From Sialis fuliginosa (taxonomy: Eukaryota > Arthropoda > Insecta > Megaloptera > Sialidae), in contig OY540813.1 of assembly GCA_961205875.1 (NCBI GenBank), positions 24,647,001 to 24,711,000 of the forward strand: 64,000 nucleotides of DNA, written 5' to 3'. Of the stretch, positions 23,627 to 36,040 are shown piece by piece. The notes beneath the pieces were generated by a model, which was not told where the DNA came from, searched no databases, and worked only from the letters and a program-made list of their open reading frames with translations. Every line of letters begins with the position of its first letter. The stretch's first letter is position 1. Both the position numbers and the translations under genes were made by a program.

Positions 23627-24249
23627 TTAAGATAGTGGTCCGTGAACGTCATTTTGAGGAGCACTGGTATAGAACACACTTTCATACACACACGGTCGAA
23701 ACAAAACAAGACACACCGAGATTCTATTCAGTGTTTTGTAATGACGGTATATAAAATTTATTCTCCGGAAGACAAATGGTTCCCTTGATATCTCACTCTG
23801 TATATTTGTGAAGCGAGCGGTAATAAACATTACATCATTCCACATTATAAGAAATGTTTTATGATAACGTTTTTGGTGAAAATATTAATTGCTGATTAAT
23901 TGTGTGTGGTTTTTACTGAAATGTTATTATAATATGTATCGTATTTATTTGTCTATTTATAAACATGTATGTACATTTTGCTTGTTGTGATGAGTAATTA
24001 TTTTGTCGAATATTTATTTGATAAGAAAGATTAGACAAATTTTATTTCATCAATGACAAAGTACAGGATTGTTATCTGTTATTTGTCATACATTGGTATG
24101 CTTTTATTGTTTTTTTTTAAATCAATAATATTTTATAATAATTGATTAGTGTCAATAACTTCGATTTTTATCGCAAGGGTAAAAAAATAATCTTTCACCA
24201 AAATTATAAGTTGAAATGTAGTAGAACTATTTCTCGTATTCGTATACGA

Positions 24250-25212
24250 CAGGATTGGCCAACCTGCGGCCCGTGGCCACATTCGAACAAATTATATTTT
24301 ATAATGTTTTTGTAATTATCGGGTTTTATAAAAAGCCTGAAACTGGTTTTATTTTCTTATTATTTTCATTAAAATAACGTTTAAAATATTGTTTTATTTA
24401 TGTATTATATATAGCTTAACTAAAAGTTTTAATTGTTAAAACACATTTTAAACTTTATTATTTTTATAATACAAAATAAGAATTTAAAGTAGGTATTTTT
24501 TGATCGAATGAGATCAGTTATAACCCTTAATCTATGACTGGGAACAAAATATAAAATTTTTCTTTTTACGCCATTTATTTATTAGACGGAAGGTTTTTCA
24601 CCGCGTGGTTTTTAGCCGCCGTTTGCGCACATTTTTTGGTGTGTGAACGAGCGGCGAAAAAACGCCGACTATTACAATTTGTTCACATGTATTCAATTCC
24701 AAAAAGTGGCTGTTTCACCACACCGCCTTTAAAATACGACCGGTTGAGTTTCTAAAACGACGCGGCGAAAAACCTCCCGTGCCTCGTACAAAATCGTAAA
24801 TATCTCGGCTTCTAAAATTTTTTTACCTTACACCTCCAATATGTTCTTTCCTGCTGAATATCAAATGTTACCAATTACAACCCTTCATCTGTGACGGGAG
24901 GTGAAATATTAAAAATTCTATGATAATTTGCTTAACTTTTTATACTAATATATTTCAAGGTTGAAAGATGGACTGTTAAAACTCATATTATAAATCTCAA
25001 AATCTTCCAAAAGGAGATATATTTTCTTTGCATTAATTGCTCCCGAGATTACCGGGTTTATAAGTAGTTATACTTAAAAAAAATGAAGGTGACTAGAAAA
25101 AGAATTCAATATCAAACAAATTATGAGAACATTTTTTAGAATTTATGTGCGGCTTTGAAACAATTTTAGGTTGACAATGCGTCTGTGGAGCAATTTGGGT
25201 TGTTCAGGCCTG
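24250..25212. mobile_element. hAT-like non-autonomous element with perfect target duplication
   Basis: Starts CAGGATTGGCCAACCTGC and ends GGGTTGTTCAGGCCTG. Both sides carry gtatacga (24242-24249 and 25213-25220). The interior includes two stretches (about 24503 and 24850) with the ..cgaat..., caacccttcat motif of the 27.4 kb repeat. No coding. Confidence 0.82.
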
Positions 25213-25689
25213 GTATACGATATAATACAGTAGGTATACACGATTTTATATATTCTTTATTTTTTTTAATTTTCATCAACTAAAAAATTAAGAATCAAAT
25301 ATGACTAACAACTAGATACTGGTAGCATTATTTAAACAATAGTAGAGCCAAAAAAACATTATCTTAATTTATTTTGTCAAAATTAAAATAATTTCAATAT
25401 TAAAGGTCTAAATTGGGAAACAAGGCTTAAAAATAATTTTAAAGCGCTAATAAATAATTGAAATTAAAAACAAACGCGTATCTTCAAATTGAATAAGTAT
25501 CAGGTTGCTGACCTTAGCGCTCCCATACCCTGGCGCTACGGTGTTTTTTATAGTAACTATACCTATGTATATAGGCACACGCAGTAGTAAAAGCCACGTG
25601 TGTATGTATGTGTGTGTGTGTGTGTGGGTGGTACACGTCTCCATGTCTGTAAATCGTATCTAATAATGGCCGTAAGAAAATTTAACTCG

Positions 25690-25900
25690 CCGAGGCGTCG
25701 CGGCGACACACTCTCTCCGTGTGTGTCTCTCGACGACGCGTTACCGTGGCAACCGTCTCCGACGTTATAGAGCGTTGTAGGGAGTGTGGGGTCTGGCTGG
25801 CGGGAGGCCGGGGGGTGGCGGCGGCGGCGGACACGGGGGTACTCGCAGGGGGCACGACGGTGCAGCCACGCGTTGTCTAGGGATGCACCGTGTCTTCTTA
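25690..25900. promoter_or_regulatory. G/C-rich promoter-like island
   Basis: A sharp G/C-rich, CpG-rich stretch (ctcgccgaggcgtcgcggcg and a GGC/GCG tract at 25800-25850) in A/T-rich intron, with a TG microsatellite just upstream (25604-25627). Both strands have open frames here, but they are low-complexity Gly/Pro/Arg and not protein-like. Best read as a promoter or non-coding first exon. Confidence 0.4.
25740..25753. promoter_or_regulatory. X-box-like RFX binding site
   Basis: GTTACCGTGGCAAC matches the RFX X-box layout: half-site GTTACC, two-base spacer, half-site GGCAAC. Its position inside the G/C-rich island argues for function. In insects RFX controls genes of ciliated sensory neurons, but which promoter it would serve here is not shown by sequence. 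Confidence 0.55.
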
Positions 25901-25959
25901 CGATTTGTGAGGCTTTCAGTGGTGTCAATGTACATGATTATTATAGAAGCGTTTTTTTT

Positions 25960-27360
25960 AAATTTATATTCATGTTTTTATTTTAGTTATAGGTTTTTTG
26001 TGTGGTGGAATGATGTGTATTTTGAGGAATATTTTTGCTGTTTTGCATTATTGTATGCAGGGTTGCATTTATTTTCAATTAATGTTTACTATAATTTATA
26101 TCTATATTATATTATATACTATAATGTATATCTTCGTGAGTACCTATACCTACTTAATAATTTATGTGATTATTTCATATTTATAGGTTCAAGTGTCTGA
26201 GCTGGACATTAATGAGTCAGTTACACAAGACTTATCTTTGTTTTACATAGAGATAAATAAATTATAAAAAATAGTAGTAGAATTTTGTAGTTTTCGTGAT
26301 GTATCTACATTATTTTTTTAATTTAATTTAAATCGAATTTTATATTGAAAAAAAGAAATTCTAATGAAATGTACATTTTTGTTTTTATGTGCCTAAATAA
26401 AAAGTTCGAATAATAATGAAAATTATTTAAATAAATTAGATTTTTATGCAAGAGTGTAATTTATTTTGAAATAGCGTTGGTAAAGTAGAAAATCATTACT
26501 GTAGGTAAAATGTCAAATTAAAAATAGATTTGTTATCGTTTAAAATTTTAAAGAGTAATTATTTTATCTTTTATCTAATCTTGAATTATTTATAATAAAA
26601 ATACTATTAAAAAATCCATTTGAAAATCCAAATTAAAATATTATTAGCGATGTAATTTTATTTATTTATTTCATATTCAAAGTTTATTTGAAGCTGTATA
26701 TATTAATAATTAAAAACGTCCACAGAGCATATTTTTCAAACAATGAAACTGAAATGAATCAATTACAATTAAATTCTCGTAGCGTATTGTCTTTCATTTC
26801 ATTAAACTTATTAAATAAACAGACGTGTATAATTGAATATTTTAACCACCCCCTACAAACTGAAATACAATGAGTATCGCAGCCCAGTTTAGGGTTTTGT
26901 CTTTTGTCAAATCGCCTGATTTTGATTTATTGATTTCGTTTAATTCGGATTGTTGAGGTTATGTACACATGGCCGGCTCCCCAGACAGAAGTTCTCTGGG
27001 AGTATTCTCTTTTATTGTTTTATTAACACCAACGGTAAAGTAGAATGAAATATTACCGATGTTTGTATTGTCTCAGAGAATGAAATCGTTGACAAAAAGT
27101 TAAGAGAAATGCGATTTTTGTTACATGATTTATTTCGTAGTTTTCGACTTTAAAAATAATTTATGTTGTATGTTTATTATATATTTTTCTTTTGAAATAT
27201 TAATAATTTTATCGGAATGCAGTGGAAAACCTTTTAAGTAATGAAAATATGTAATTTATAAATCTTGATAACTTTTATGGCCTGTTTTTAGTAGTTTTAT
27301 TTAAACAGAGTAACAAAAAATGATTTTTAAATACATCGATTGCAATATGAAATATAGAAC
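25960..27360. other. Intronic sequence, no gene seen
   Basis: Very A/T-rich, with many short open frames of low-complexity Ile/Tyr/Leu. No splice-bounded or conserved-looking segment. Confidence 0.45.
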
Positions 27361-27361
27361 A

Positions 27362-28030
27362 CTAGCAGTTACCCGCGGCTTCGCTCGCGTGGATTTCGAA
27401 ACCCCCATCCACATGATATTTTTTCCGCCGGATCGAATAAAACTAATTACAACCCTTCATATGTGACAGGGGATGAAATATTTATTACTAAATAAAAATT
27501 CCCCATATAAATTTTTCAACCATTTTGCAATCCCGTAAGGGTTCAATTTTCGGGATACGAAGTAGCCTATGTACTTCTTCGGGATGCAAGCTATCTCACT
27601 GCCAAATTTCATTAAGATCCGTAAACAGGTAACAAATATAGACAGACTGAGAGATACACTTTCGCATTTATAATATAAGTCTCGACTCCTATGTAAGATT
27701 AGGGGATGTTTTGTCCCCCTAATAACCCCACCCTCGTAGTATTTTTCCCACCGGATCGAATAAAACCACTTACAACCCTTCATATGTAACGGGGGGGGGG
27801 GGGGGTAAAATATTAATTACTAAAAAAAAATAAAAATCTTTCCACCCCCTTGCAATTCATTAGGGGTTGAATTTTTGTGATATAAAGTAGCATGTGTCCG
27901 TCCTCGGGATGCAAGCTATCTCACTGCCAAATTTAATCAAGATCGGTTCAGCGGTTTAGCCGTGAAAATGTAACAAACAGATAGAGAGACAGAGAGACAC
28001 ACTTTCGCATTTATAATATTAGTATATGGA
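27362..28030 (+). repeat. Interspersed repeat with an internal tandem duplication
   Basis: Begins ctagcagttacccgcggctt then cgctcgcgtgg and ends actttcgcatttataatatt then agtatatggat, hallmarks of a very common arthropod interspersed repeat. Two diverged units (about 27430-27683 and 27742-28030) both carry ccggatcgaataaaac, acaacccttcat, gggatgcaagctatctcact and cgcatttataatat. A run of 15 G (27791-27805) lies in unit 2. Class uncertain. Confidence 0.65.
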
Positions 28031-29342
28031 TTACGGTTTACACCGAAAAGCCAATAATAAGTATTTCGATAGTAACAAAAACTTTATATTTATGAAAACA
28101 ATTTTCGTTATTTACTGTAATTCAGGATTTTCGGTGGTGCTATTTTCATATAATAATCAACTGTTTATCTGTATAGTATAGCTTAATTGCATACAAAGCA
28201 TGTATCCGATAGTCAACAACATAGCGCGTTTATACAGTCTATTAAAATCATATAATTTCAATTTAATGTGTATTTCTAATCAGACTGCAGCAAGTAACAA
28301 ACGGACCAGCAACTATTGTCATGCGAGCACATGTTTACATATTATATTATACATTTATATCAGTGGCGGACGTGAGGGTAGGGGACAGAAATGCTACGGA
28401 TACAAAAATCGCGAAAAGCGAAGCGATATCTATACCGGTCGTTCAAATAAAACGTTATGAATTTTATTTCGAAAACTATGCTGCTTATATAAAATAATTT
28501 TAGATAAAAGTTATACAGTTTGTAAGGGTACTAAATATTATTATTTTTTTTTGTATTTGTTGATATATTTTTTTTAATGGTTTCTTAAATGTAACTATAA
28601 TTTTCAAATTTGTGATTCCACGCGGAAAAAATTTGAAATTTTTTTCTTACTAAAAAATAACAATAATTAATTATTACATTTGTGATTGAAAACACTATTC
28701 CTTCTGTTGTACTTTTTCTCTAAATTAATTTATTTTAAATGACAAAACTCGTGCCCGATAATTTTAATTAAAATTGTCTCGGATTAAAAAAATGTTTCGA
28801 AAAAAAGGTTTCTTATATAGGTTCTCATTAAAAAAATCAAAGTTATTATTGAAGAACCATAACAAGCATTCACAAATAAATAATATCACATGTTACCTTC
28901 TACAAAAAATGAACAGTTTTTCTATAAGCAACTTAAAAAATCAAAAACCCTGAATATCGAGTACATATTTAAATATAATAGACTTCCGGTCAGAAGTAAA
29001 AGTGGTTAACACTACTTTTTAATTTTGATAGGTATCTGAGTGAGTTGGTAGTTGATCAGTGCGGTTGGCGCCTGTTAAAAAACGTAACAAAGTAAATACA
29101 GTAGTAGTTCAATATTTAATTTATGTCTTAATTGATTGTATAACATTTTTACTTTTATTATTTTTTATCCCAAACTTCACTTTCTATAAATCTATACCAG
29201 TGGTTTCTAAACTCGAAGCTTCTTTCGAAATTTAAATTACCTGATGAGCTATATGGCCTATATGCTTAATTTAATTAAAGTATATTTTATATTATTTCAT
29301 GTAATATTAGTGTTAGAAAAAAACAATAGTACACAGTAGCAA

Positions 29343-30159
29343 CAGTGGCGTAGATAGGGGGGTGAAAAATGTTTACGACTTCAATATAATTTTCCAAGAT
29401 ATTTCACAAAATAGGCGATTTTTCAATTTTCAAAAATTTTAACTCGAAAACCAACAACTTTAGAGATTAAGCACAATAAACAAAAACAAAATTTATCTCA
29501 TAAAACTTAAAAAAATTTTATCTTTGTCTTTTGCTATTAAATTAATTGAAGCAAAAAAAAAATATTTTAGAGATCGTTCTCACGGCGTCGTAACGTTTTT
29601 TTCCCGTAACGGCTTTTTCTCGTGTGCCTAGCAGTGGCAATGCATTTCATATGAGTGTTTACACGACACACTGCCGACCGTATACGGTAGTCGACTTTAT
29701 GTTGTGTAAACACTCTCATATGAAATGTATTGCCACTGCTAGGCGCACGGGAATAAACCGTTACGTGTGAACGGGCTCTTTCTAGACCGAAATACTTTTT
29801 TTTTTGTACTTTTTGTCTGAAGTTTGTTTCCGATTAAAAAATTAAAAGTTTAATAATCTCTCAATATTTTAAAATTTTTACAGTCGTAAAAAATTTTTCT
29901 TACGAAAGTCATTTATATTTTTACGAAGAATACGATTCTGCATAAAAATAAGGATTTATATTAAAAAAAAGATGATATTCACCAAAAATAATTTTGATAG
30001 CCGTAATTTTAAATCTTTTAATTTTTGCTCGAAACATATTTTTGCCTGTTACTTCAAAGTTCTGAGATATTTGATCGGATATATTTATCTAACAAAATAA
30101 ATTTCAATGTGTAATGCTTTTTGGATCTCTAAATGTGAAAAATGCTACGTACGCCACTG
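29343..30159. mobile_element. hAT-like non-autonomous element with a nested palindrome
   Basis: Starts CAGTGGCGTAGATAG and ends CTACGTACGCCACTG. I could not match an 8-bp target duplication. A foldback element (29571-29783) lies inside. Confidence 0.6.
29571..29783. mobile_element. Near-perfect palindrome (foldback MITE without spacer)
   Basis: Arms meet at the self-complementary centre ccgtatacgg (about 29679-29688). Outer blocks pair as gcctagcagtggcaatgc / gtattgccactgctaggc, catttcatatgagtg / cactctcatatgaaatg and gatcgttctcac / gtgtgaacgggctc. Total length is about 210 bp. Confidence 0.85.
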
Positions 30160-31268
30160 GTACATATACGGCCTACAAAGGTCGACAAACCTTCACGATG
30201 TTTTGTGTATCGTGATGTATTATCATTAGTTTGTAATCGGACATATTCTTATCGAAAAAATATGTATCAAAAATCCTCCGTACTATAATAAGTCATTCGT
30301 TAGACAAAACTAATGATCTCTGCTCTATTTGGTTTACACTTAACAGGTTTTATCAATGCTGTTTTGTTTGTATGCCGAAGCAGACTGTAGAAACTTTTAG
30401 CGCGCATTTAATTGAAATATGCTTGAACGTTTTCTAGTTGGCGTAATTGTAAAACGTTAGAAAACTGTCGAAACAAAAAGGCAAATTCTGCAACTTATTA
30501 CAAGTTGTATCGAAAATTGAAGATTGCAGAATCGTTTAGAAACTATTAGTGAATTTGTCGAAGTTTTAATTATGATACTATAGACAAGAAATTAAAACTG
30601 AATAGTTAACTGGATCAAGGATGAAGTTTTATTATTTTCAAAAAAAAATAAATCAGTTCGGTAAAAAAACTAACTTCACTATACTAATAAAATTTTTTTT
30701 AATCATAAGTAAATATATTAATGACTATCTACCGATATTTTTGGTGATTAAAAACATATGTTATATAAATTTACTTATCTTTATTATAAATGTTTAGGTA
30801 AAATGCAATTACCTATTGCATGATTATATAAATATACGACATTTTTTTCTTATATGTTGTTAAGTTGATCTTGACACACTAATCTTGAGTTAATAAAAAA
30901 ATTATATACATTTAAAAGTTGTGGCCATTTTCGGAAGGTCATTTCCTATCTCCTTTAAAGGCCAGCGTGTTAACATTATCAGTATTTCCCATATTATTGT
31001 AATTTTTTGAACCTATATAAGCAGTTAAGAAACAAAATCGTCTTAAATATGGTAAGTTAATTAATGAAAGTCAAGTACTTATACAATTTACCACGGATCC
31101 CTAAACGAATTTTATTTATTATTATTTTTATAGTTATGTTTAACTTTGTAACAATAATTGTAAATGTTTAATTAAATGAAAATATCAATTTATATTATTA
31201 ATATAAATCAAAAATAGATAAACTTTAAAAAGTTGAGGTAGAAAGGAAATATACTTTGGAGAGGTTGT

Positions 31269-31425
31269 CAGGTCCCAAGTGTATACGTTTAGCAGGCTCT
31301 GGGCCCCGGGGCAGCAAGTGATCGAGGGGCCTTTTATCTATCCACTTTCGTTTATTCTGAGACCCTCTATGCTTGGGGGCCTCGGGGCACTGCCCCAGTG
31401 GTAGTTACAGCCCTGATGTTTAGAG
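31269..31425 (+). mobile_element. Short G/C-rich element, copy 1
   Basis: Runs from caggtcccaag to gttacagccctg and contains aggctctgggccccggggca and gcttgggggcctcggggcac. It is a reverse-oriented relative of 36988-37157. Confidence 0.5.
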
Positions 31426-32079
31426 GGGTTCTACTGTACTGATTTTTAACCCTTAGCTGCTATTGTGGGGTACCAGATGCCCCATATTGTTTCAATTTCA
31501 ATTTAAGCTGTTTAAATTTTTGAAAATAGTTTTGGTGTCGACCCCTAACGTTAGTGCAATGAACTGAAAGTAAGATGTTTTTTCATTGACACCCGTCTCT
31601 TTAGATGTCAAAATAATTTTTTTCGAACGGCTACTTCCACACTATTTTTTCCCTTAAAGTGTTATGACTCGAGAGTATCAGCCTAAATTTTTAGATTTTT
31701 AAATTAAAAATTAAAAAAATTAAAAAATTTTATGTAAAATAATATATATGATATATCTTGTAAAAATTTGTAAAACATAGGTTATATTTTCCCTTGGTAG
31801 AGGGGCGGCAATTTTTTTTTGCCCAGGGTGGCACTAAACGTAAATCCGCCGCCGCAAAGGATGAATAACTTTTATAATTTGATTAATTTATCAAATTTCA
31901 ATTTAATTTTGTGATAAATTTGTACAAAATATGAGCTAATTTGTCTTTGGAAAGGGTGATTAAATGACACAGGAAATATTCAATTGAATTAATACAAGTA
32001 CGTAATATAGTGAGTGATCATGATGATCACACATACAGTGTGTGTCATAGCCTGTATTTGTGCACATGTGACGCTGCGG

Positions 32080-32175
32080 AGGGTGGGGTTAACCGCGGCG
32101 TGCGGCGGGGGGAGGAGCGCACACATTAGCATTGCAATGTGGGCGGTGGGGGGTAGTTGTTGTTGTTTGTTGGAG
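32080..32175. promoter_or_regulatory. G/C-rich promoter-like island
   Basis: ctgcggagggtggggttaac then cgcggcgtgcggcgggggga and gggcggtggggggtag stand out from A/T-rich surroundings. It includes a Runx-like AACCGC and a GGGCGG box. No coding exon was recognised. Could be a promoter or CpG-rich enhancer. Confidence 0.35.
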
Positions 32176-32519
32176 TAGCGTTCACAACGTGCTAGAGGTT
32201 GCCAGATTTACGTCAACTTTAAATTTACTTATGCTCCAAATCTTGTTGTGATGTAAATTTTTTTATTTGTATGTATAAACATTCTGGATATGTATTTTTG
32301 GGGAGTGGAAATATGCCTGACCCTATTTATCTCGTGTGCAACTCTAAATTTCATGAAACAGTTAACTGCTACTAATTTTCACACTTTTCGTACGGACATA
32401 CCTATATATGTATCTACCGAGTGTCCCAGATAACTTTTCTAGCAAGAGGATCTTTATAATTATAAAATATACAGATTTCGTTAAATGGGATAAATTATTT
32501 GAAGATGAGAGTTATGACT

Positions 32520-33260
32520 CACATTTTTAGGGTTCTGAAGAAACCCTATTAATCTCACTTTGTCGTCCGTCCGTCCATCCTTTTCACTCAAAGCTAAATA
32601 GCTAATAACTATATAAGCTAGAAACTTGAAATTTTTACTAAACATGTAAAATGACACCCTCTAGTAAAATATGTACAAATTTATTGAATAAATAATTTTT
32701 CAGAGGGGGCAATAAAGAGCTAAAGCTAGTTAAAAAAATATTTTTTTTATACCAAGATATGTGGCACGTTAAAATGTATAACCAAACAAGCGGAATTTGA
32801 CCATTTTTCTATTTTTTTTCTAAATCAAAAATGGTGCCGGTAGAGGGCTTTAAAGCAAATCCAAAAACAAAAACAAAAAATTGTATACCAAGACGTGTGG
32901 CATGTCAAAATGTACATCTCAATTAGAAGAATTTGACCATATTTTTTATTTATTTTTTCTAACTTAAAAATAGCGCCTGTAGGGGTCTAAAAGCAGTATT
33001 TTATTCCCCCCCCCCTCTAACTCTATGACTACCGGCTCAAAAAATCTGAAAAAAATTTGGTAACGAGGTTTTGGTGGGACTACCAACGACAAATACTAAA
33101 GTCAGCAATATAATTTTAAATGGAATAATAGGGATGGGTGTAAGAGAATTAAAAAAATGTATTTTCATATCTAGGCATGTGGTATGTCATAATGTATAGT
33201 CTGATCTCTGATGCAAGATACTTATTTTTTGTGTGCCTGTATAATAAAACGTGAATTTCG
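32520..33260 (+). repeat. Repeat region with three diverged tandem units
   Basis: Begins gggttctgaagaaaccctat and cgtccgtccgtccatcc, a common arthropod repeat signature. Then three units carry atac.aagat.tgtggca.gt then aaaatgta near 32752, 32878 and 33172. No coding content. Confidence 0.5.
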
Positions 33261-33299
33261 AATAGGGCAGGTAGGGTCTACAGCTTTGTACATTTGTAG

Positions 33300-34840
33300 T
33301 GGCTGATACTACTTTATTTTCTTGTATAAATAGTTATTGTTCTATGTTTTGTATTATTTGTTCTTGTCCTTTTTTGTGTACATGCCAATTGTGATGTTGT
33401 TTCAATAATAAATAAGAACTGATTGTTAATAGTTGTTTTAAGTAAAAATGTATTATAATTGTTTACATCTGGCATGTTTTTCTCTACGAAAATGTAAAAA
33501 ATAGGTTGTTTCATTTGAAAAACAAAATTTCCCATCACTTCTGATTAAACCGGAAATGAATACTTATATATTATTTAAAATAGTGGGACAAAAATATTGA
33601 ATTTTCTCTCATTTAACCATCCTTTAATCTCCAGTAATCCAAAAGTTAGCAATGATGGCCATCTTAAAAAATTCATTCTGTACATAGATAAAATTACTGT
33701 TTAAGAAAAACTATATACATATTAAAGTAATAACTTTTTTCATGCGGTATAATCCGCGTCTACTTAAATAATAATTTCACTGAAAGGTCTGACTCATTTT
33801 CTCAAATGAAAATCACACCGAATAACGTCTTGCTTAATTTTCATTTTGTAGCAAATACCTGAGGTGTATGAAATATTTTAATCAGCGCGTTGTACATTTT
33901 GTAAAGCGTGAATTATGTTGTGTGCTTAAATAGTCTTGTTATAACCATTTTATTATCAACCTCTGTATGTGTGTGTGTACAATGTTTATAATTTTATTGT
34001 TGTAATTTATTTTGCTGGAAATTACATGTTTTCGTTGTTTTCAAATGGCTGGGTTTTCGCTTATTAGAATTTATACGGTGGTTCATATTTTGTTTTGCAG
34101 ATTCAAAACGCTATGAAAATTTTAAATGTTTATGTTTATCGGTGTGTGATATGCATTCCGCAAACTACATATGTGTCTGTGTGTGAAGATGTTGGTAGAT
34201 AACAGTTGGTGCGATTGTAATGTTTGTAACTCGTGTCGTGAATTAATCCACAAGAAACACAATTATACTGAATTTAAATATATTTATTTATTTTACATGA
34301 TGTTACATGTGATTTAAGCTAAGTGCTGCTTGATAATGTTATGTGTTTCTGTACAATCATAATAATATGCATATTTTCCTAAGTTAACCATATATCTATA
34401 TGTACTGTACCTTGTCTTATACATAGGGTAGATGGTTGGTCCTTTCGCAAATTATCACGCCTCTAGTCATAAAATTTATGTCGACCACCCAAAATGTATA
34501 AGTGTTGTTTTTAAATAAATGGGTTATAGTTCAAATATCAACTCTCATCCTTTGAACTATTGTATTGGAAATAGAATAGATTTTTACACTACCACATAAG
34601 AAAAGATATATTACAGTCATTAGAGTCAAGTGTGTCCTGCAAATACATTACACGTTAAAATTTATATGAAGTTGTAGTGAGGAGTGTTTTAGTTGCTATA
34701 GATTATAAATGTTTAGATATTAAAATAAAATAACAAAAGACATCGCATGCATCGTTGGATAAAAGTTTTCTACAAAATATACTTTCTTATTTGGCCATAT
34801 ATTTATATAGTTAAGGTTTAATGTTATATTGTTAAGCTGA
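33300..34840. other. Intronic sequence, no gene seen
   Basis: A/T-rich with a TG-rich patch at 33965-33980. No exon or element recognised. Confidence 0.45.
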
Positions 34841-34904
34841 CTTTTTCAAATTCGAGATTTTAATGGAAATACTTATTTTGACTATTTTCGTCATGAATTA
34901 TTTA

Positions 34905-35110
34905 TTAAGGATTAATTTTCTTCAAGGAAGAAAACCTCATATTTTTGAAAAAGTTCTTACAGTCGGAAGTTCAGGAGACACAACTAATAATAAATAATAA
35001 TAATTTATGCTGTATTAATTTTTTATTAGGAAATTGTCGTCTTTTTAAAATTGTATTTAAAATTACATACACTGTTCACGCTCAGTATTACGTATAAGAA
35101 AGTCTTGTGT
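34905..35110 (+). repeat. Dispersed repeat family C, copy 2
   Basis: Same order of blocks as 17760-18125 (attaattttcttcaaggaag, then ctcagtattacgtataagaa). Confidence 0.45.
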
Positions 35111-36040
35111 CACTCATGGCAACTTTTTTAACTTTTGGTATCCATTTTTTTCTGCTTAAATAAATTGAATGCAGCAAAAATACAATATAATTTTTGTAAT
35201 AACTTTATTAGCTCAAAATAAACATTTTTTTGTTGTTTGCACTTTTTCCCTAAAAACATTTTGAATGTTAAAAAATCTCATTATTTTGTTAAATATCTTA
35301 GAAAATTGAAACCGAATAAAAAATTGTTTTAACATAAGTTTATTTTTTCGTAAAATAAAATACTGTAATAAATAATATAAGTTTCCATTTGAAAAACAAA
35401 AGTTGATATCATTTTCGGTTTAACCGGAAATGGCAGAAAAAAAATTACGATCCTTCTAACTTTAAAAAAAAAATCAGTCATATACCAGTTTTCACTGATC
35501 AAGGGATTTTGGCTATATAGATGATCCTTGTATATTGTATATGTATATCCTGTATATGTATTCATAATTGTTTACTTATTTTCTGATAATTTATTTTGTA
35601 GTAGTGAATTGGAAATGTTTTTTTGTCAAAGTTGAAATGATAAGTAAAATAAAGAACGTCTTTACTAACAATAAGAAGAACGTGCATGTCAATTGTACTA
35701 ACGAAAACTTTTTTCTGAATTGATTTATCTTTTGTTTTTGTTATTCTTTAACGTATTTGTCAGATACAATGGTATTGTTATTTATTTATGCATAAAGAAT
35801 CGAACCGTTAGCATTGATAATTATAATAATAGTAATAATATTTATTCAAAGTAAATCATGTATAATTTGTATAATGATATGAAACGCATCAACAACAAAA
35901 TTAAATTCAAATAAAATACAATTATATTATAACAAAAATTTACTCAATGAATAGAAATTAAATGAATAAAGATTAGAAATAACTTTAATTCTCTCTTAAA
36001 ATTAGTAATATTCAGATTTTCAATGTTATCAAGAATAGTG

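Larger units (their letters stand above)
21547..23665. mobile_element. Possible composite hAT-like element carrying nested insertions
   Basis: Left cagtggtgcccaaaat and right attttgaggagcactg could be opposed hAT-like ends. No matching 8-bp target duplication was seen, so this is tentative. It encloses the foldback at 22328-22672 and the TTAA element at 22902-23626. Confidence 0.3.

Noticed and set aside
25563..26200. Overlapping open frames on both strands over the 25.7 kb island
   Set aside because: Gly/Pro/Arg and Thr-His repeats result from G/C-rich and TG-repeat DNA. There are no splice-supported or conserved features.
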